Assembly: GCF_000272105.2 (NCBI RefSeq)
Contig: NZ_AJZD02000279.1
Location: 1 to 64,000, forward strand
Direction: 5' to 3'
Length of the DNA stretch: 64,000 nt
Source of the DNA: Vibrio splendidus 12E03
Lineage (GTDB): Bacteria > Pseudomonadota > Gammaproteobacteria > Enterobacterales > Vibrionaceae
The translations under genes and the position numbers were made by a program. Shown piece by piece: positions 56,740 through 64,000 of the stretch (positions are counted from its first letter, which is position 1; each line of letters begins with the position of its first letter). Under the pieces are notes generated by a model. That model was not told the origin of the DNA. It worked only from the letters and a program-made list of their open reading frames with translations, and did not search any database.

Positions 56740-57891
56740 TTAGAAAAGTGGAAAATACGCTGGCGAATACCCTTTTTTCATCGCTTCTACCATTGGCAAT
56801 AATTTGGGTAATGCGTGACGAAAAAACATCTCATACCCTTGGCACAAATGATTCATCGCGCTGCCATCTTCGGTTGTTGCTATTCTATTCTTAGGGCAGC
56901 CACCTTGGCAAAGCTCAACAAAATCACAACGTCGACAAGTGCTGTTTAACTCATCATATTTGTTGGTGCCAAACGCTATTTGTTCTGGCGAGCTCGCCAT
57001 AGTCGCAAGCTTATCACTGTTCATGGTGCCCAATTGATGATCTTGATACCCATAATGGTCACAACTATAAACATTGCCGTCATGCTCAACCATTAATTGC
57101 TGCCCACAAGTCGCGCTGTGATGGCACATTTGGCTTTGGTAACCCATCAACACCATTAAACAGTTTTCAAAAAACTGGATATACACTTTACCGACATCAT
57201 TGGCGCTCCATGCATCAAACAAGTCGCAAAGAAATTGCCCCCATTGCTCTCCCGTTAACGACCAATCATGCCCTGTTCGTCTGTCTAACTCATGATCGAT
57301 ACAAGGTTGAAACTGCATGTAACCACTGCCATTTTCAACCAAAAACTGATAAATCGTTTTACCGTATTTGTAGGTTTTATTGTTCACGACCGTTAACGTA
57401 TTAAAATCAACATTGTGCTTCTTAAGGTAAGACACCCCACGCATTGTGCGTTCAAAAGACGACTCGCCATTTTTGTCGATCCGAGCGATGTCATTCAGAA
57501 TATTGGGCCCGTCGATACTGATGCCCATCATGAAATTGTGTTTAGCAAAGAAACTCGCCCAACGATCGTTAATCATGGTTCCATTGGTCTGCATCGTATT
57601 CACGACGCGCTTTTGCGTCGCTTTGCGTGCCTGTACTTTCATCGCTGTTTCATAGAAATCGAGCCCTCTTAACATAGGCTCGCCACCATGCCAGATAAAG
57701 TCCACTTGCTGATCTTTCATTGGCTGCGCGTCGATATGAGCACCGACAATTTGCTCCATCATGTCCAGAGACATCGAAGACCTTTTGTCGCCATCTTGTC
57801 TATTGAGGTAATAGCAGTAGCTACAATCCAGATTGCACTGAGCCCCTTCGGCTTTAATGAATAAGCTAAAAGGATGAGTTGATGTATTCAT
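56740..57891 (-). CDS. Anaerobic sulfatase-maturating enzyme (radical SAM/SPASM)
   Basis: 383 residues. The radical-SAM cluster motif is CNLDCSYC (Cys19, 23, 26), followed by WHGGEPML. The C-terminal SPASM domain carries many Cys (CHHSATCG, VYSCDHYG, CRRCDFVELCQGGCPKNR, HLCQGY) for two extra iron-sulfur clusters. It oxidises the active-site Ser or Cys of a sulfatase to formylglycine in the cytoplasm. The Ser-type sulfatase at 54101 is the obvious client. GGGAA precedes the ATG. Divergent from the second DUF1254 gene. Confidence 0.93.
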   Translation of the reverse strand: MNTSTHPFSLFIKAEGAQCNLDCSYCYYLNRQDGDKRSSMSLDMMEQIVGAHIDAQPMKDQQVDFIWHGGEPMLRGLDFYETAMKVQARKATQKRVVNTMQTNGTMINDRWASFFAKHNFMMGISIDGPNILNDIARIDKNGESSFERTMRGVSYLKKHNVDFNTLTVVNNKTYKYGKTIYQFLVENGSGYMQFQPCIDHELDRRTGHDWSLTGEQWGQFLCDLFDAWSANDVGKVYIQFFENCLMVLMGYQSQMCHHSATCGQQLMVEHDGNVYSCDHYGYQDHQLGTMNSDKLATMASSPEQIAFGTNKYDELNSTCRRCDFVELCQGGCPKNRIATTEDGSAMNHLCQGYEMFFRHALPKLLPMVEAMKKGYSPAYFPLF

Positions 57892-58040
57892 ATTGATTCC
57901 CGTACTTTTTTGTCAACATATCAACCGCAAATCAATCAAACAATAGCGCCTCAGTCGCCCTATTAACACACGCTATACAAGCGCCTTTCTACTTCAAAAA
58001 AACATCAAACAAAGCAATGAGTTAAATAACAAAAATAGCG

Positions 58041-58078
58041 TATTAACATCCTTAATATCGGCTATTACACTCCTTAAT
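58041..58078. promoter_or_regulatory. Direct repeats in the maturase/DUF1254 divergent promoter
   Basis: TATTAACATCCTTAAT (58041-58056) and TATTACACTCCTTAAT (58063-58078) agree at 13 of 16 positions and start 22 bp apart, two helical turns. Each is partly palindromic (ATTA-N7-TAAT), compatible with a LysR T-N11-A box. A third relative lies before the sulfatase gene. Confidence 0.6.
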
Positions 58079-58133
58079 CTCACTTACTCATATGATAAAT
58101 GCCTAACTCTGTTCCTACGATCTAAGGTGTTCC

Positions 58134-59534
58134 ATGAGAAAGCTGCTCTATAAGAAAAGTGTACTGACCAGTTTAGTGTGTTCTTTGTCCAGTATTATCG
58201 CGATGCCATCCCTTGCCCAACAATCTATTAATCCTGAAGAAGAGCTCGCTTACAACTTAGGTGTTCAAGCGTTTATCTACGGTACGGGTCCATTAACCGT
58301 GGCGGCGGTTAGGCAAACAACCACATCGGTTGACGCGCCGATGGACAACGCCATGGCACCATTGAATGAGATGGGTAAGACACGTGTTCTATCTGGGCCT
58401 CAGGATAGAATTGTGCCTACTGTCAACAACGATACGCTCTACTCACAAGCTCACTACGATCTCGATTTGTCGGGCCCGATGGTGATTGATATTCCTCGCA
58501 CCGATAACCGCTATTACATTGTTCAGTTATTGGATGCTTACTCGGATTCGATTGAAGATCTGCACGTGAAGAATGTCGGCGACCAAGGATCCAAAGTACT
58601 TTTGGTTAACAAAGGATGGGCTGGTGAAGTGCCAGAGGGAATTGATCGCGTCGTAGAATCTCGCACACCTATGGTTTGGTTGATTCAACGAACGGGCGTG
58701 TTTGGCGAGCAAGATCTCAATGACGCACTGGTTACTCACGATAAATTCCTCAGCTACCCACTCGATCAACTCGGCGCAGCGCATGACATCGTAGAACTCA
58801 AAGCTTCGACAGGTCGTATACCACCCATGGCGAGACCTGAAGGATTAGAGTGGTATTCGCTAATTGACCATGAGTTACGTAAAAATCCGATTCCAGAAGA
58901 TGCTGCCATCGTTGATCAGTTCCAACAAATTGGTATTGGAGGAGCGACTCCCTTTGACCCGGACGCGCTAACTTCAGCACAGAAAAAAGGGCTAATGCGC
59001 GCGATTGACTCTTCGCAACAGATCATTCAATACGCAGGTCGAAGCATCGGTGATGTCAATAATGGCTGGTCGATGATGTACGAGGGAGGCCGCTACGGAA
59101 ATGACTACCTGAGCCGAGCGAGCATCAATATGCGTGCGGCTGGTTTGAATGTGCCAGAGCGAGCTCTTTATCCAAATCGATACACGGACTCGAATGGCGA
59201 GCAACTGTCGGGAGACAATCAATATCGAATGACCATGCCTGCCGATGCACCCGCTGATGCCTTTTGGTCGTTGACCATGTATGACGCTAAAAACCTATTC
59301 ATGGTTGAAAACTTCATTCAACGCTACTCCATCTCAACCAATCGTAAAGATGAACTGAAATACGCAGAAGACGGCACCTTGCCAATATGTATTCAATACG
59401 TAAAACCGTCCGATCCAACGTGTAACTGGCTACCAGCACCTCAAGATGACTTCTATCTTCACATGCGCCTGTATGAGCCAACTCAAGCCGTTCTCGACAA
59501 TGAATATCCACTGCCACAAGTTGAAAAGCTCTAG
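58134..59534 (+). CDS. Exported DUF1254/DUF1214 protein (copy B)
   Basis: 466 residues with signal peptide (LTSLVCSLSSIIAMPSLAQ). The DUF1254 half has LGVQAFIYGTGPLTVAAVRQ, RIVPTVNNDTLYSQAHYDL and MVIDIPRTDNRYYIVQLLDAYSD. The DUF1214 half has NGEQLSGDNQYRMTMP, FWSLTMYD and FYLHMRLYEP. Divergent from copy A in sequence, so probably not a recent duplicate. AAGGTG precedes the ATG. It starts the + strand arm of the sulfatase cluster, followed by a FadL-type gene. Confidence 0.9.
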   Translation: MRKLLYKKSVLTSLVCSLSSIIAMPSLAQQSINPEEELAYNLGVQAFIYGTGPLTVAAVRQTTTSVDAPMDNAMAPLNEMGKTRVLSGPQDRIVPTVNNDTLYSQAHYDLDLSGPMVIDIPRTDNRYYIVQLLDAYSDSIEDLHVKNVGDQGSKVLLVNKGWAGEVPEGIDRVVESRTPMVWLIQRTGVFGEQDLNDALVTHDKFLSYPLDQLGAAHDIVELKASTGRIPPMARPEGLEWYSLIDHELRKNPIPEDAAIVDQFQQIGIGGATPFDPDALTSAQKKGLMRAIDSSQQIIQYAGRSIGDVNNGWSMMYEGGRYGNDYLSRASINMRAAGLNVPERALYPNRYTDSNGEQLSGDNQYRMTMPADAPADAFWSLTMYDAKNLFMVENFIQRYSISTNRKDELKYAEDGTLPICIQYVKPSDPTCNWLPAPQDDFYLHMRLYEPTQAVLDNEYPLPQVEKL

Positions 59535-59722
59535 CCTCAATTAGGTTAATTACGTCGATTAATCCAACTAAGGCAATGAAGTCGATCAAGTCAATTGCCA
59601 CGGCGTTCTTAGTGTTCGCTCGTGGCAATGACTTCTCTCTCTAAGAGCATGGCTCGAACGGCTAGAAACATCACCCAAATTACTGGAAACATAACTCATA
59701 CACTGAAAATGAGGTTTTACTC

Positions 59723-60835
59723 TTGAAAGCACATTTCATCACACTGTCCCTGTTGGTAACAGGGATAGTCAGCTCTCTTGCTCACGCGGGAGGGTTAAAC
59801 CTATCTCAGATTGCGACAACCAAAAGCGTTGGTACGGCCGGCGCAGGAAACGTAACCGCGAACGATGCATCAGCAGTGATCACCAACGCTGCAGGGTTAT
59901 CGGCCATTGAAGAAAGCGCTTGGATTCTCGGCGTTCAATACCTCGATGTTGAAACCACTTTTGTTCGTGATGACAACTCGGCTTCGACCACAGGAAGCGG
60001 CGCCGATGTTCTCCCTCACTTGTCTTACGCATCAAGGCTTAATGACCAATGGGTCGTTGGCGCAGCATTGCACGCAGCAGGCGGCACTGGCGTTGAATAC
60101 TCACACGGCGTTGGCGCGCACCCTGCTTTATTGATCAAAGAAAATAGCATTTCCGCACTCAACTTAACGTCCTCATTGTCGTATCAAGTTAGCGAACAAC
60201 TGTCTCTTGGTGGTTCTTTGATATTGCAGCACGCTGCGCTTGAAACTCAAGCTTTGAACGGTCGCGAACTTCAAGGGGATAGCCTTGATCTAGGGTTCGG
60301 CCTGAGTCTCAATCACCACATCAGTGACAACACACAATTGGGTGTCAGTTATCAGGGCCAATTTGATCACGACCTTTCCCTTGATAACGCCAACGCTTTT
60401 GGAATTAGCTCTGAATTGACGTGGGTTCGAAGCTTAAACTTAGGGTTGAAGCATTCATTAAATGAAGATTTAAACCTTCTACTCAGCTCCAACATGGAGA
60501 CTTGGCAAGATTATGATGACAAATACTCAACCACCTACTCTCTTGGGGTTGGTGTGGAATACGCCTATGAGGATTGGTTGCTGTACAGCGGACTGAGCGG
60601 TGACACGAGCCCTGTAAGCAGTCAAAACAGGGATGTGTTGCTCCCGCTCGATAAACAGTGGCGTATCGGATTCGGCGCTGAGAAGAAGATATCCAATGAC
60701 TTACATCTAGGGTTGAGCTACCAATACCAAGATCTAGGCCATGGTGAAATTAATGCGGATTCAGGACTATTTCAGCCTTCTGGCAGCTATTCGACCAACA
60801 GAGTTCACTTCATCACTTTGTCTCTTCGCCATTAA
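59723..60835 (+). CDS. FadL/TodX-family outer-membrane transporter
   Basis: 370 residues from a TTG start with GAGG eight bases upstream. Signal peptide HFITLSLLVTGIVSSLAHA. The FadL N-terminal signature is clear (GTAGAGNVTANDASAVITNAAGLSAI), followed by repeated amphipathic strands. Shorter than classic FadL (about 420-450), and it ends LSLRH rather than in Phe. FadL-type channels take up hydrophobic molecules, which hints at the chemistry of the cluster. It lies 188 bp after DUF1254 copy B. Confidence 0.88.
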   Translation: MKAHFITLSLLVTGIVSSLAHAGGLNLSQIATTKSVGTAGAGNVTANDASAVITNAAGLSAIEESAWILGVQYLDVETTFVRDDNSASTTGSGADVLPHLSYASRLNDQWVVGAALHAAGGTGVEYSHGVGAHPALLIKENSISALNLTSSLSYQVSEQLSLGGSLILQHAALETQALNGRELQGDSLDLGFGLSLNHHISDNTQLGVSYQGQFDHDLSLDNANAFGISSELTWVRSLNLGLKHSLNEDLNLLLSSNMETWQDYDDKYSTTYSLGVGVEYAYEDWLLYSGLSGDTSPVSSQNRDVLLPLDKQWRIGFGAEKKISNDLHLGLSYQYQDLGHGEINADSGLFQPSGSYSTNRVHFITLSLRH

Positions 60836-60860
60836 AGCGAACTCTTAAGCGCTCCATTTT

Positions 60861-60898
60861 AGCTTCTAGCTTCTAGCTTCTAGCTTCTAGCTTCTAGC
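60861..60898. repeat. Heptamer tandem repeat (AGCTTCT, about 5.4 copies)
   Basis: Five exact copies of AGCTTCT plus AGC, immediately after the FadL-type gene and before its terminator. Same period as the array at 3945-3984 but a different unit. Confidence 0.95.
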
Positions 60899-60910
60899 AG
60901 GAAACGGTAC

Positions 60911-60946
60911 AAAAAAGGATTGTCTGTGAGAGCAATCCTTTTAAAT
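60911..60946 (+). terminator. Terminator of the DUF1254-FadL unit
   Basis: Perfect 10-bp stem AAAAGGATTG/CAATCCTTTT with a 10-nt loop, then TAAATTT. Confidence 0.8.
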
Positions 60947-60948
60947 TT

Positions 60949-61050
60949 ATGAATATCATTCCGCTAACCAGAAAGGCCCTAACACCCTTTACGCTCATGG
61001 TAATAGTCGTTATTGTGATTCTCTACGTCATCATCACAAGGACTGGCTGA
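60949..61050 (+). CDS. Possible single-span membrane peptide (33 aa)
   Basis: Short frame beginning MNIIPLTRKALTPF, then an unbroken hydrophobic stretch (LMVIVVIVILYVIIT) and RTG. The basic start and central span fit a small inner-membrane peptide. It has no clear ribosome site and starts directly after a terminator, so it may be chance. Its stop lies just before the lost nfsA start. Confidence 0.3.
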   Translation: MNIIPLTRKALTPFTLMVIVVIVILYVIITRTG

Positions 61051-61054
61051 GAGT

Positions 61055-61777
61055 TAGAACAGCACGATTGAAACTATTCTGGGGCACCGCTCCATTCGTC
61101 AATATACAAATCAACCGATTGAAAAAGCACAACTTGATGTGATTATTCAGGCCGGTCTTGCCGCGTCATCATCCAGTTTACTGCAGGCTGTTTCTATCGT
61201 GAGAGTGACCGACAAAGAGAAGCGCAAACTGTTAGCCGAATACGCTGGCAATCAAGCTTACGTTGAGAACGCGGCTGAGTTTTTGGTGTTCTGTATCGAC
61301 TATCAACGTCACGCTCAAATCAACCCTGAAGTGAAAACTGACTTTACTGAACTGACCCTGATTGGCGCGGTAGACTCTGGCATCATGGCGCAAAACTGCA
61401 TGCTGGCTGCTGAGTCTCTAGGTCTGGGTGGCGTGTACATTGGCGGGCTGCGTAACAGCGCACAACAAGTCGATGAACTGTTAGCACTACCACAACACAC
61501 CGCCGTGTTGTTTGGCATGTGTTTAGGTCACCCGGCACAACAACCTGAGGTTAAGCCTCGCCTTCCTGCTCACGTGGTGATGCATGAAAACCAATATCAG
61601 CCACTGAGCCTAGATGAAATTGCTAGCTACGATGATTCAATGCAAAGCTACTATGCAAACCGTTCAAGCAATCAGAAGCAGAGCAGTTGGTCACAACAGA
61701 TCACGCAGAAGCTGTCTGGCGAATCTCGACCGCACATTCTGCCTTACTTGAACAGTAAGCAGCTGACCAAGCGATAG
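61055..61777 (+). pseudogene. nfsA: NfsA nitroreductase gene with destroyed start codon
   Basis: The frame from 61058 encodes a full NfsA-type FMN nitroreductase (NSTIETILGHRSIRQYTNQPI, then ASSSSLLQAVSIVRVTD, AAEFLVFCIDYQRH, MAQNCMLAAESLGLGGVYIGGLRN, PRLPAHVVMHENQYQPL). Where the ATG should be, the DNA reads GTTAGAACAGC: a missing T would restore ATGAACAGC. The codon before Asn is now TAG. The next usual start is GTG at 61139, which drops 27 residues including the conserved HRSIR FMN-binding block. Likely inactive or poorly made, unless this is a sequence error. Confidence 0.8.
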
Positions 61778-61895
61778 ATCTAGAATCTCTCTGAAGACGA
61801 AAGATATTCGATGAGAGGACTCCGTTTTCGTCATCACAAACAAAAATGTCAGCGTTCGATACGCTGACATTTTTCATTTCTATGGTGTAAATATC

Positions 61896-63425
61896 TTACA
61901 AGTATTTCTCAATCGGTAACAACTGAAGGAAGCCTGACTGCATTCGTTCCCACTTACCGGTTTCTGGTTCGCTGTCCCAACTTTGTTCACCTGAATACCA
62001 ATACACGTCTCCGTCTTCGAGTTCCAAACGCCAGCTGTTGTCTTCATTCATCGCTTGTTCAATGGTTTCAGCTAACGTTTCAGCAATCTCTTTATTCTCG
62101 ATGATCAAAACCGATTCAGTATTGAGATAAGTAGAGCGCAAGTTGAAGTTAAATGAACCAATACTCGCGATGCTGCGGTCAAATACGACAGATTTAGCAT
62201 GCAAGCCATAGGCCGTCTCGGGCGCACATTTGGACACATCTTGAGTCGATGCTTCACACAACTTGGAGTCTGGTTTTAGCTCAAACAGGTCGATGCCATG
62301 ATCTAACATGTCGTAACGTCTGCCCGCATAGGCAGAGTGATTAGTCACCAAATCATTAGACGCCATAGAGTTAGTTAGCGCTTTTATTTCAACGCCCTTA
62401 TTGTTCAATACCTGCCACTCTTCAAGCTGGCCGTCATCGAATACAAGGTAAGCCGATTCCAACAAGATCTCTTGTTTCGATTCACTTGCTAGCTGTCCTA
62501 ACAGAACCGCGGTCGCTTTCGGTTGATCAGTATTATCGGAATCGACGGGCACAGGACGATCGTAAGCAAAACGAGCATTAACCCAAGTCATCTCGTCAAG
62601 AACCTCTTTCAACAGGCTATCTGCCGCTTCACGATTTAGTGGTAACTCTGGATAGTTTTTGTATTGTGGAACGGTTATATCATCAATCGTCGAGAGATCA
62701 GGTTGTTCGTCATCACCCAACATATCGACAGGGTAAGACCAACGACTGCTCCAGTATTCAACAAAACTGGTTTGGATGGTGTTAACTACCGAGCCCATGA
62801 CTAATACATCGCGGTCTCGGAAATTGATTTCATCAGAAAGGTCGAAGTATTCATCACCAATATTACGCCCGCCAACTACAGACAAAGTGCCATCTACGGT
62901 AAACGACTTATTGTGCATACGGCGGTTTAAGCGAGAGAAGTCGCCAAGGAAACTTAGCCATTTACTGAAGCCACGGCGTGTAGGTGTTGGATTGAATATT
63001 CTAATCTCAACATTCGGGTGTGCATCCAATGCCGATAATAACCCTTCGCGCTCATTGAGGTTGATATCATCTAGCATCACCCGCACCTTAACGCCGCGAT
63101 CAGCCGCTGCTAATAAACGGCTGGCTAGGTATCTGCCCGATTCGTCAGAGTTCCAAATGTAGTATTGAATATCAATGGTGTGCTCTGCACTTTCAACTAA
63201 TGCCAATCGCTGCGCTAAAGCATCCCAACCGGATTCTTGTAAACGAACAGCGCTAGTCGCTTGCTCTGATACGGGTTGATATTCGTCCGCTAAAACCGAT
63301 AAAGTGCTTGGTCCATAAGAGGGGTAAGGTTCTGCGGGATGGTCGATGCCTTCAGGTAGCGAAGAACAGCCGCCAAGAATAGCGACGAATAATAAGGTTA
63401 AGCTGATGCGTTGGAGCACAGGCAT
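61896..63425 (-). CDS. Phospholipase D-superfamily lipoprotein (ClsC/YmdC-like)
   Basis: 509 residues with lipobox ILGGC (Cys20). Two HKD motifs: HNKSFTVDGTLSVVGGRN and HAKSVVFDRSIASIGSFN, so the catalytic pair is complete. DIQYYIWNSDESGRYLASRLLAAADRGVKVRVMLDDIN is typical of cardiolipin synthase-like PLD proteins. It probably acts on phospholipids at the envelope. AAGGA precedes the ATG; monocistronic. Confidence 0.9.
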   Translation of the reverse strand: MPVLQRISLTLLFVAILGGCSSLPEGIDHPAEPYPSYGPSTLSVLADEYQPVSEQATSAVRLQESGWDALAQRLALVESAEHTIDIQYYIWNSDESGRYLASRLLAAADRGVKVRVMLDDINLNEREGLLSALDAHPNVEIRIFNPTPTRRGFSKWLSFLGDFSRLNRRMHNKSFTVDGTLSVVGGRNIGDEYFDLSDEINFRDRDVLVMGSVVNTIQTSFVEYWSSRWSYPVDMLGDDEQPDLSTIDDITVPQYKNYPELPLNREAADSLLKEVLDEMTWVNARFAYDRPVPVDSDNTDQPKATAVLLGQLASESKQEILLESAYLVFDDGQLEEWQVLNNKGVEIKALTNSMASNDLVTNHSAYAGRRYDMLDHGIDLFELKPDSKLCEASTQDVSKCAPETAYGLHAKSVVFDRSIASIGSFNFNLRSTYLNTESVLIIENKEIAETLAETIEQAMNEDNSWRLELEDGDVYWYSGEQSWDSEPETGKWERMQSGFLQLLPIEKYL

Positions 63426-63632
63426 GTGTCTGACTTCCTTTTCACGATAACGTCTTTAGAAACTCTCCCGACAGCTTTGCGACTCACAAGCTGTTCAGGG
63501 CTATTCATTGATTATTACTGCTAAAGCCTGAGATTTATAGGTAATTATCCAGTATAAGCAAAACTTAGCGACTTCATCGTAGGGAACAGAGCACCAAAGT
63601 CCCCAATTTACACATCAATCTTTGCTACAAGA

Positions 63633-64000
63633 TCACGATGATTTCAATTGCTCGATAGCCAAACAATAGAGAGCTAGCGGCTTTCTCACCATATCAACCG
63701 TAATCTCTGTTCTGTCTGGGTTACAGTTCAATGCAAGTGCATAACCGTGTAAATAGTCCACCAGTAAATGAAGCGCATCTTCGGTTTGTTCTGATGTGAT
63801 ATTCAGCGGATTCACTACCGCGGCAAAGCGCTCACCAAACACCTCGACAGGCCCAAGCGATTTCATCGTCAGCAAAGTTTCTAATAGCCCACGGTAGTCG
63901 TTCAACACCGACAGGTAGCTCACGCTAAGCTGATAAAGGTTCTCTTGCCACACTTGGTTATGCTCAGGCAGTGCCACTTCACCTACTAATGAAACAGTGA
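63633..64000 (-). CDS. C-terminal part of a probable TetR-type regulator (cut by window edge)
   Basis: The frame stays open to the window end (upstream residues TVSLVGEVALPEHNQ), so the start lies outside. The 120 visible residues are all helical (LYQLSVSYLSVLNDYRGLLETLLTMKSLG, DALHLLVDYLHGYALALN, KPLALYCLAIEQL), like a TetR ligand-binding domain. The DNA-binding part is not visible, so the call is an inference. An internal GTG at 63977 is not a likely start. Confidence 0.5.
   Translation of the reverse strand, partial: TVSLVGEVALPEHNQVWQENLYQLSVSYLSVLNDYRGLLETLLTMKSLGPVEVFGERFAAVVNPLNITSEQTEDALHLLVDYLHGYALALNCNPDRTEITVDMVRKPLALYCLAIEQLKSS

Noticed and set aside
60861..60898. Tandem repeat considered as CRISPR-like
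   Set aside because: The units are seven bases long with no spacers; it is a simple heptamer array.
62776..63162. 128-codon open frame opposite the PLD-family gene
   Set aside because: Antisense shadow of an intact two-HKD protein.

Overview
The window is typical Vibrio DNA, most like the Splendidus-clade relatives. GC content is moderate, codon use is gammaproteobacterial and coding density is high. The gene set (lamB/malM/pullulanase, a complete ula ascorbate regulon, glpFKRD, an AceI-type PACE pump, acr3) suggests the smaller chromosome of a marine Vibrio. That placement is inference from gene content. I see no rRNA, tRNA, insertion sequence, integron, CRISPR array or prophage.

Layout. 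0-9 kb: alpha-glucan use, with a secreted lipoprotein pullulanase, maltoporin LamB, MalM and debranching enzyme GlgX around a G-rich cluster of MalT-like boxes. 9-20 kb: housekeeping and accessory genes, including a GGDEF protein with a broken signature (GGKEF), TrmK, a YihG-type acyltransferase, ferredoxin-NADP reductase behind a Fur-like box, D-lactate dehydrogenase, a patatin, a catalase and a glycerate kinase. 20-28.5 kb: the ascorbate regulon, ulaAB (fused)-ulaC-ulaF-HAD-ulaD-ulaE divergent from ulaR and ulaG, with four matching operator half-sites. 28.5-36 kb: accessory genes and decay, including a large secreted protein resembling a hypothetical glycoside hydrolase, a truncated Gfo/Idh/MocA gene and a ycaQ gene split by a one-base frameshift.

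36-38.4 kb: a glycosyltransferase/START-domain/glycine-zipper envelope set. 38.4-41.6 kb: an ArsR-Acr3 arsenite module and a LysR-PACE efflux pair. 41.6-47.4 kb: glycerol uptake and catabolism (glpF, glpK, glpR, glpD) with repeated TGYTCG-type operators. 47.6-49.2 kb: a DUF465 protein, a 40-residue lipoprotein missed by a length cut-off, and an Asp/Glu racemase.

49.3-60.9 kb is the most unusual block. It holds a periplasmic Ser-type sulfatase, its radical-SAM maturase (anSME), a LysR regulator, two exported DUF1254/DUF1214 proteins, a small outer-membrane barrel, a FadL-family outer-membrane channel, an Old-Yellow-Enzyme reductase and a secreted HAD phosphatase. Related repeats lie before the sulfatase operon and in the divergent maturase/DUF1254 promoter, so this looks like one regulon. 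It probably takes up and desulfates a hydrophobic sulfated compound; the substrate is unknown. 61-64 kb: an nfsA nitroreductase whose start codon is destroyed by an apparent one-base deletion, a phospholipase-D-type lipoprotein, and the C-terminal part of a probable TetR-type regulator cut by the window edge.
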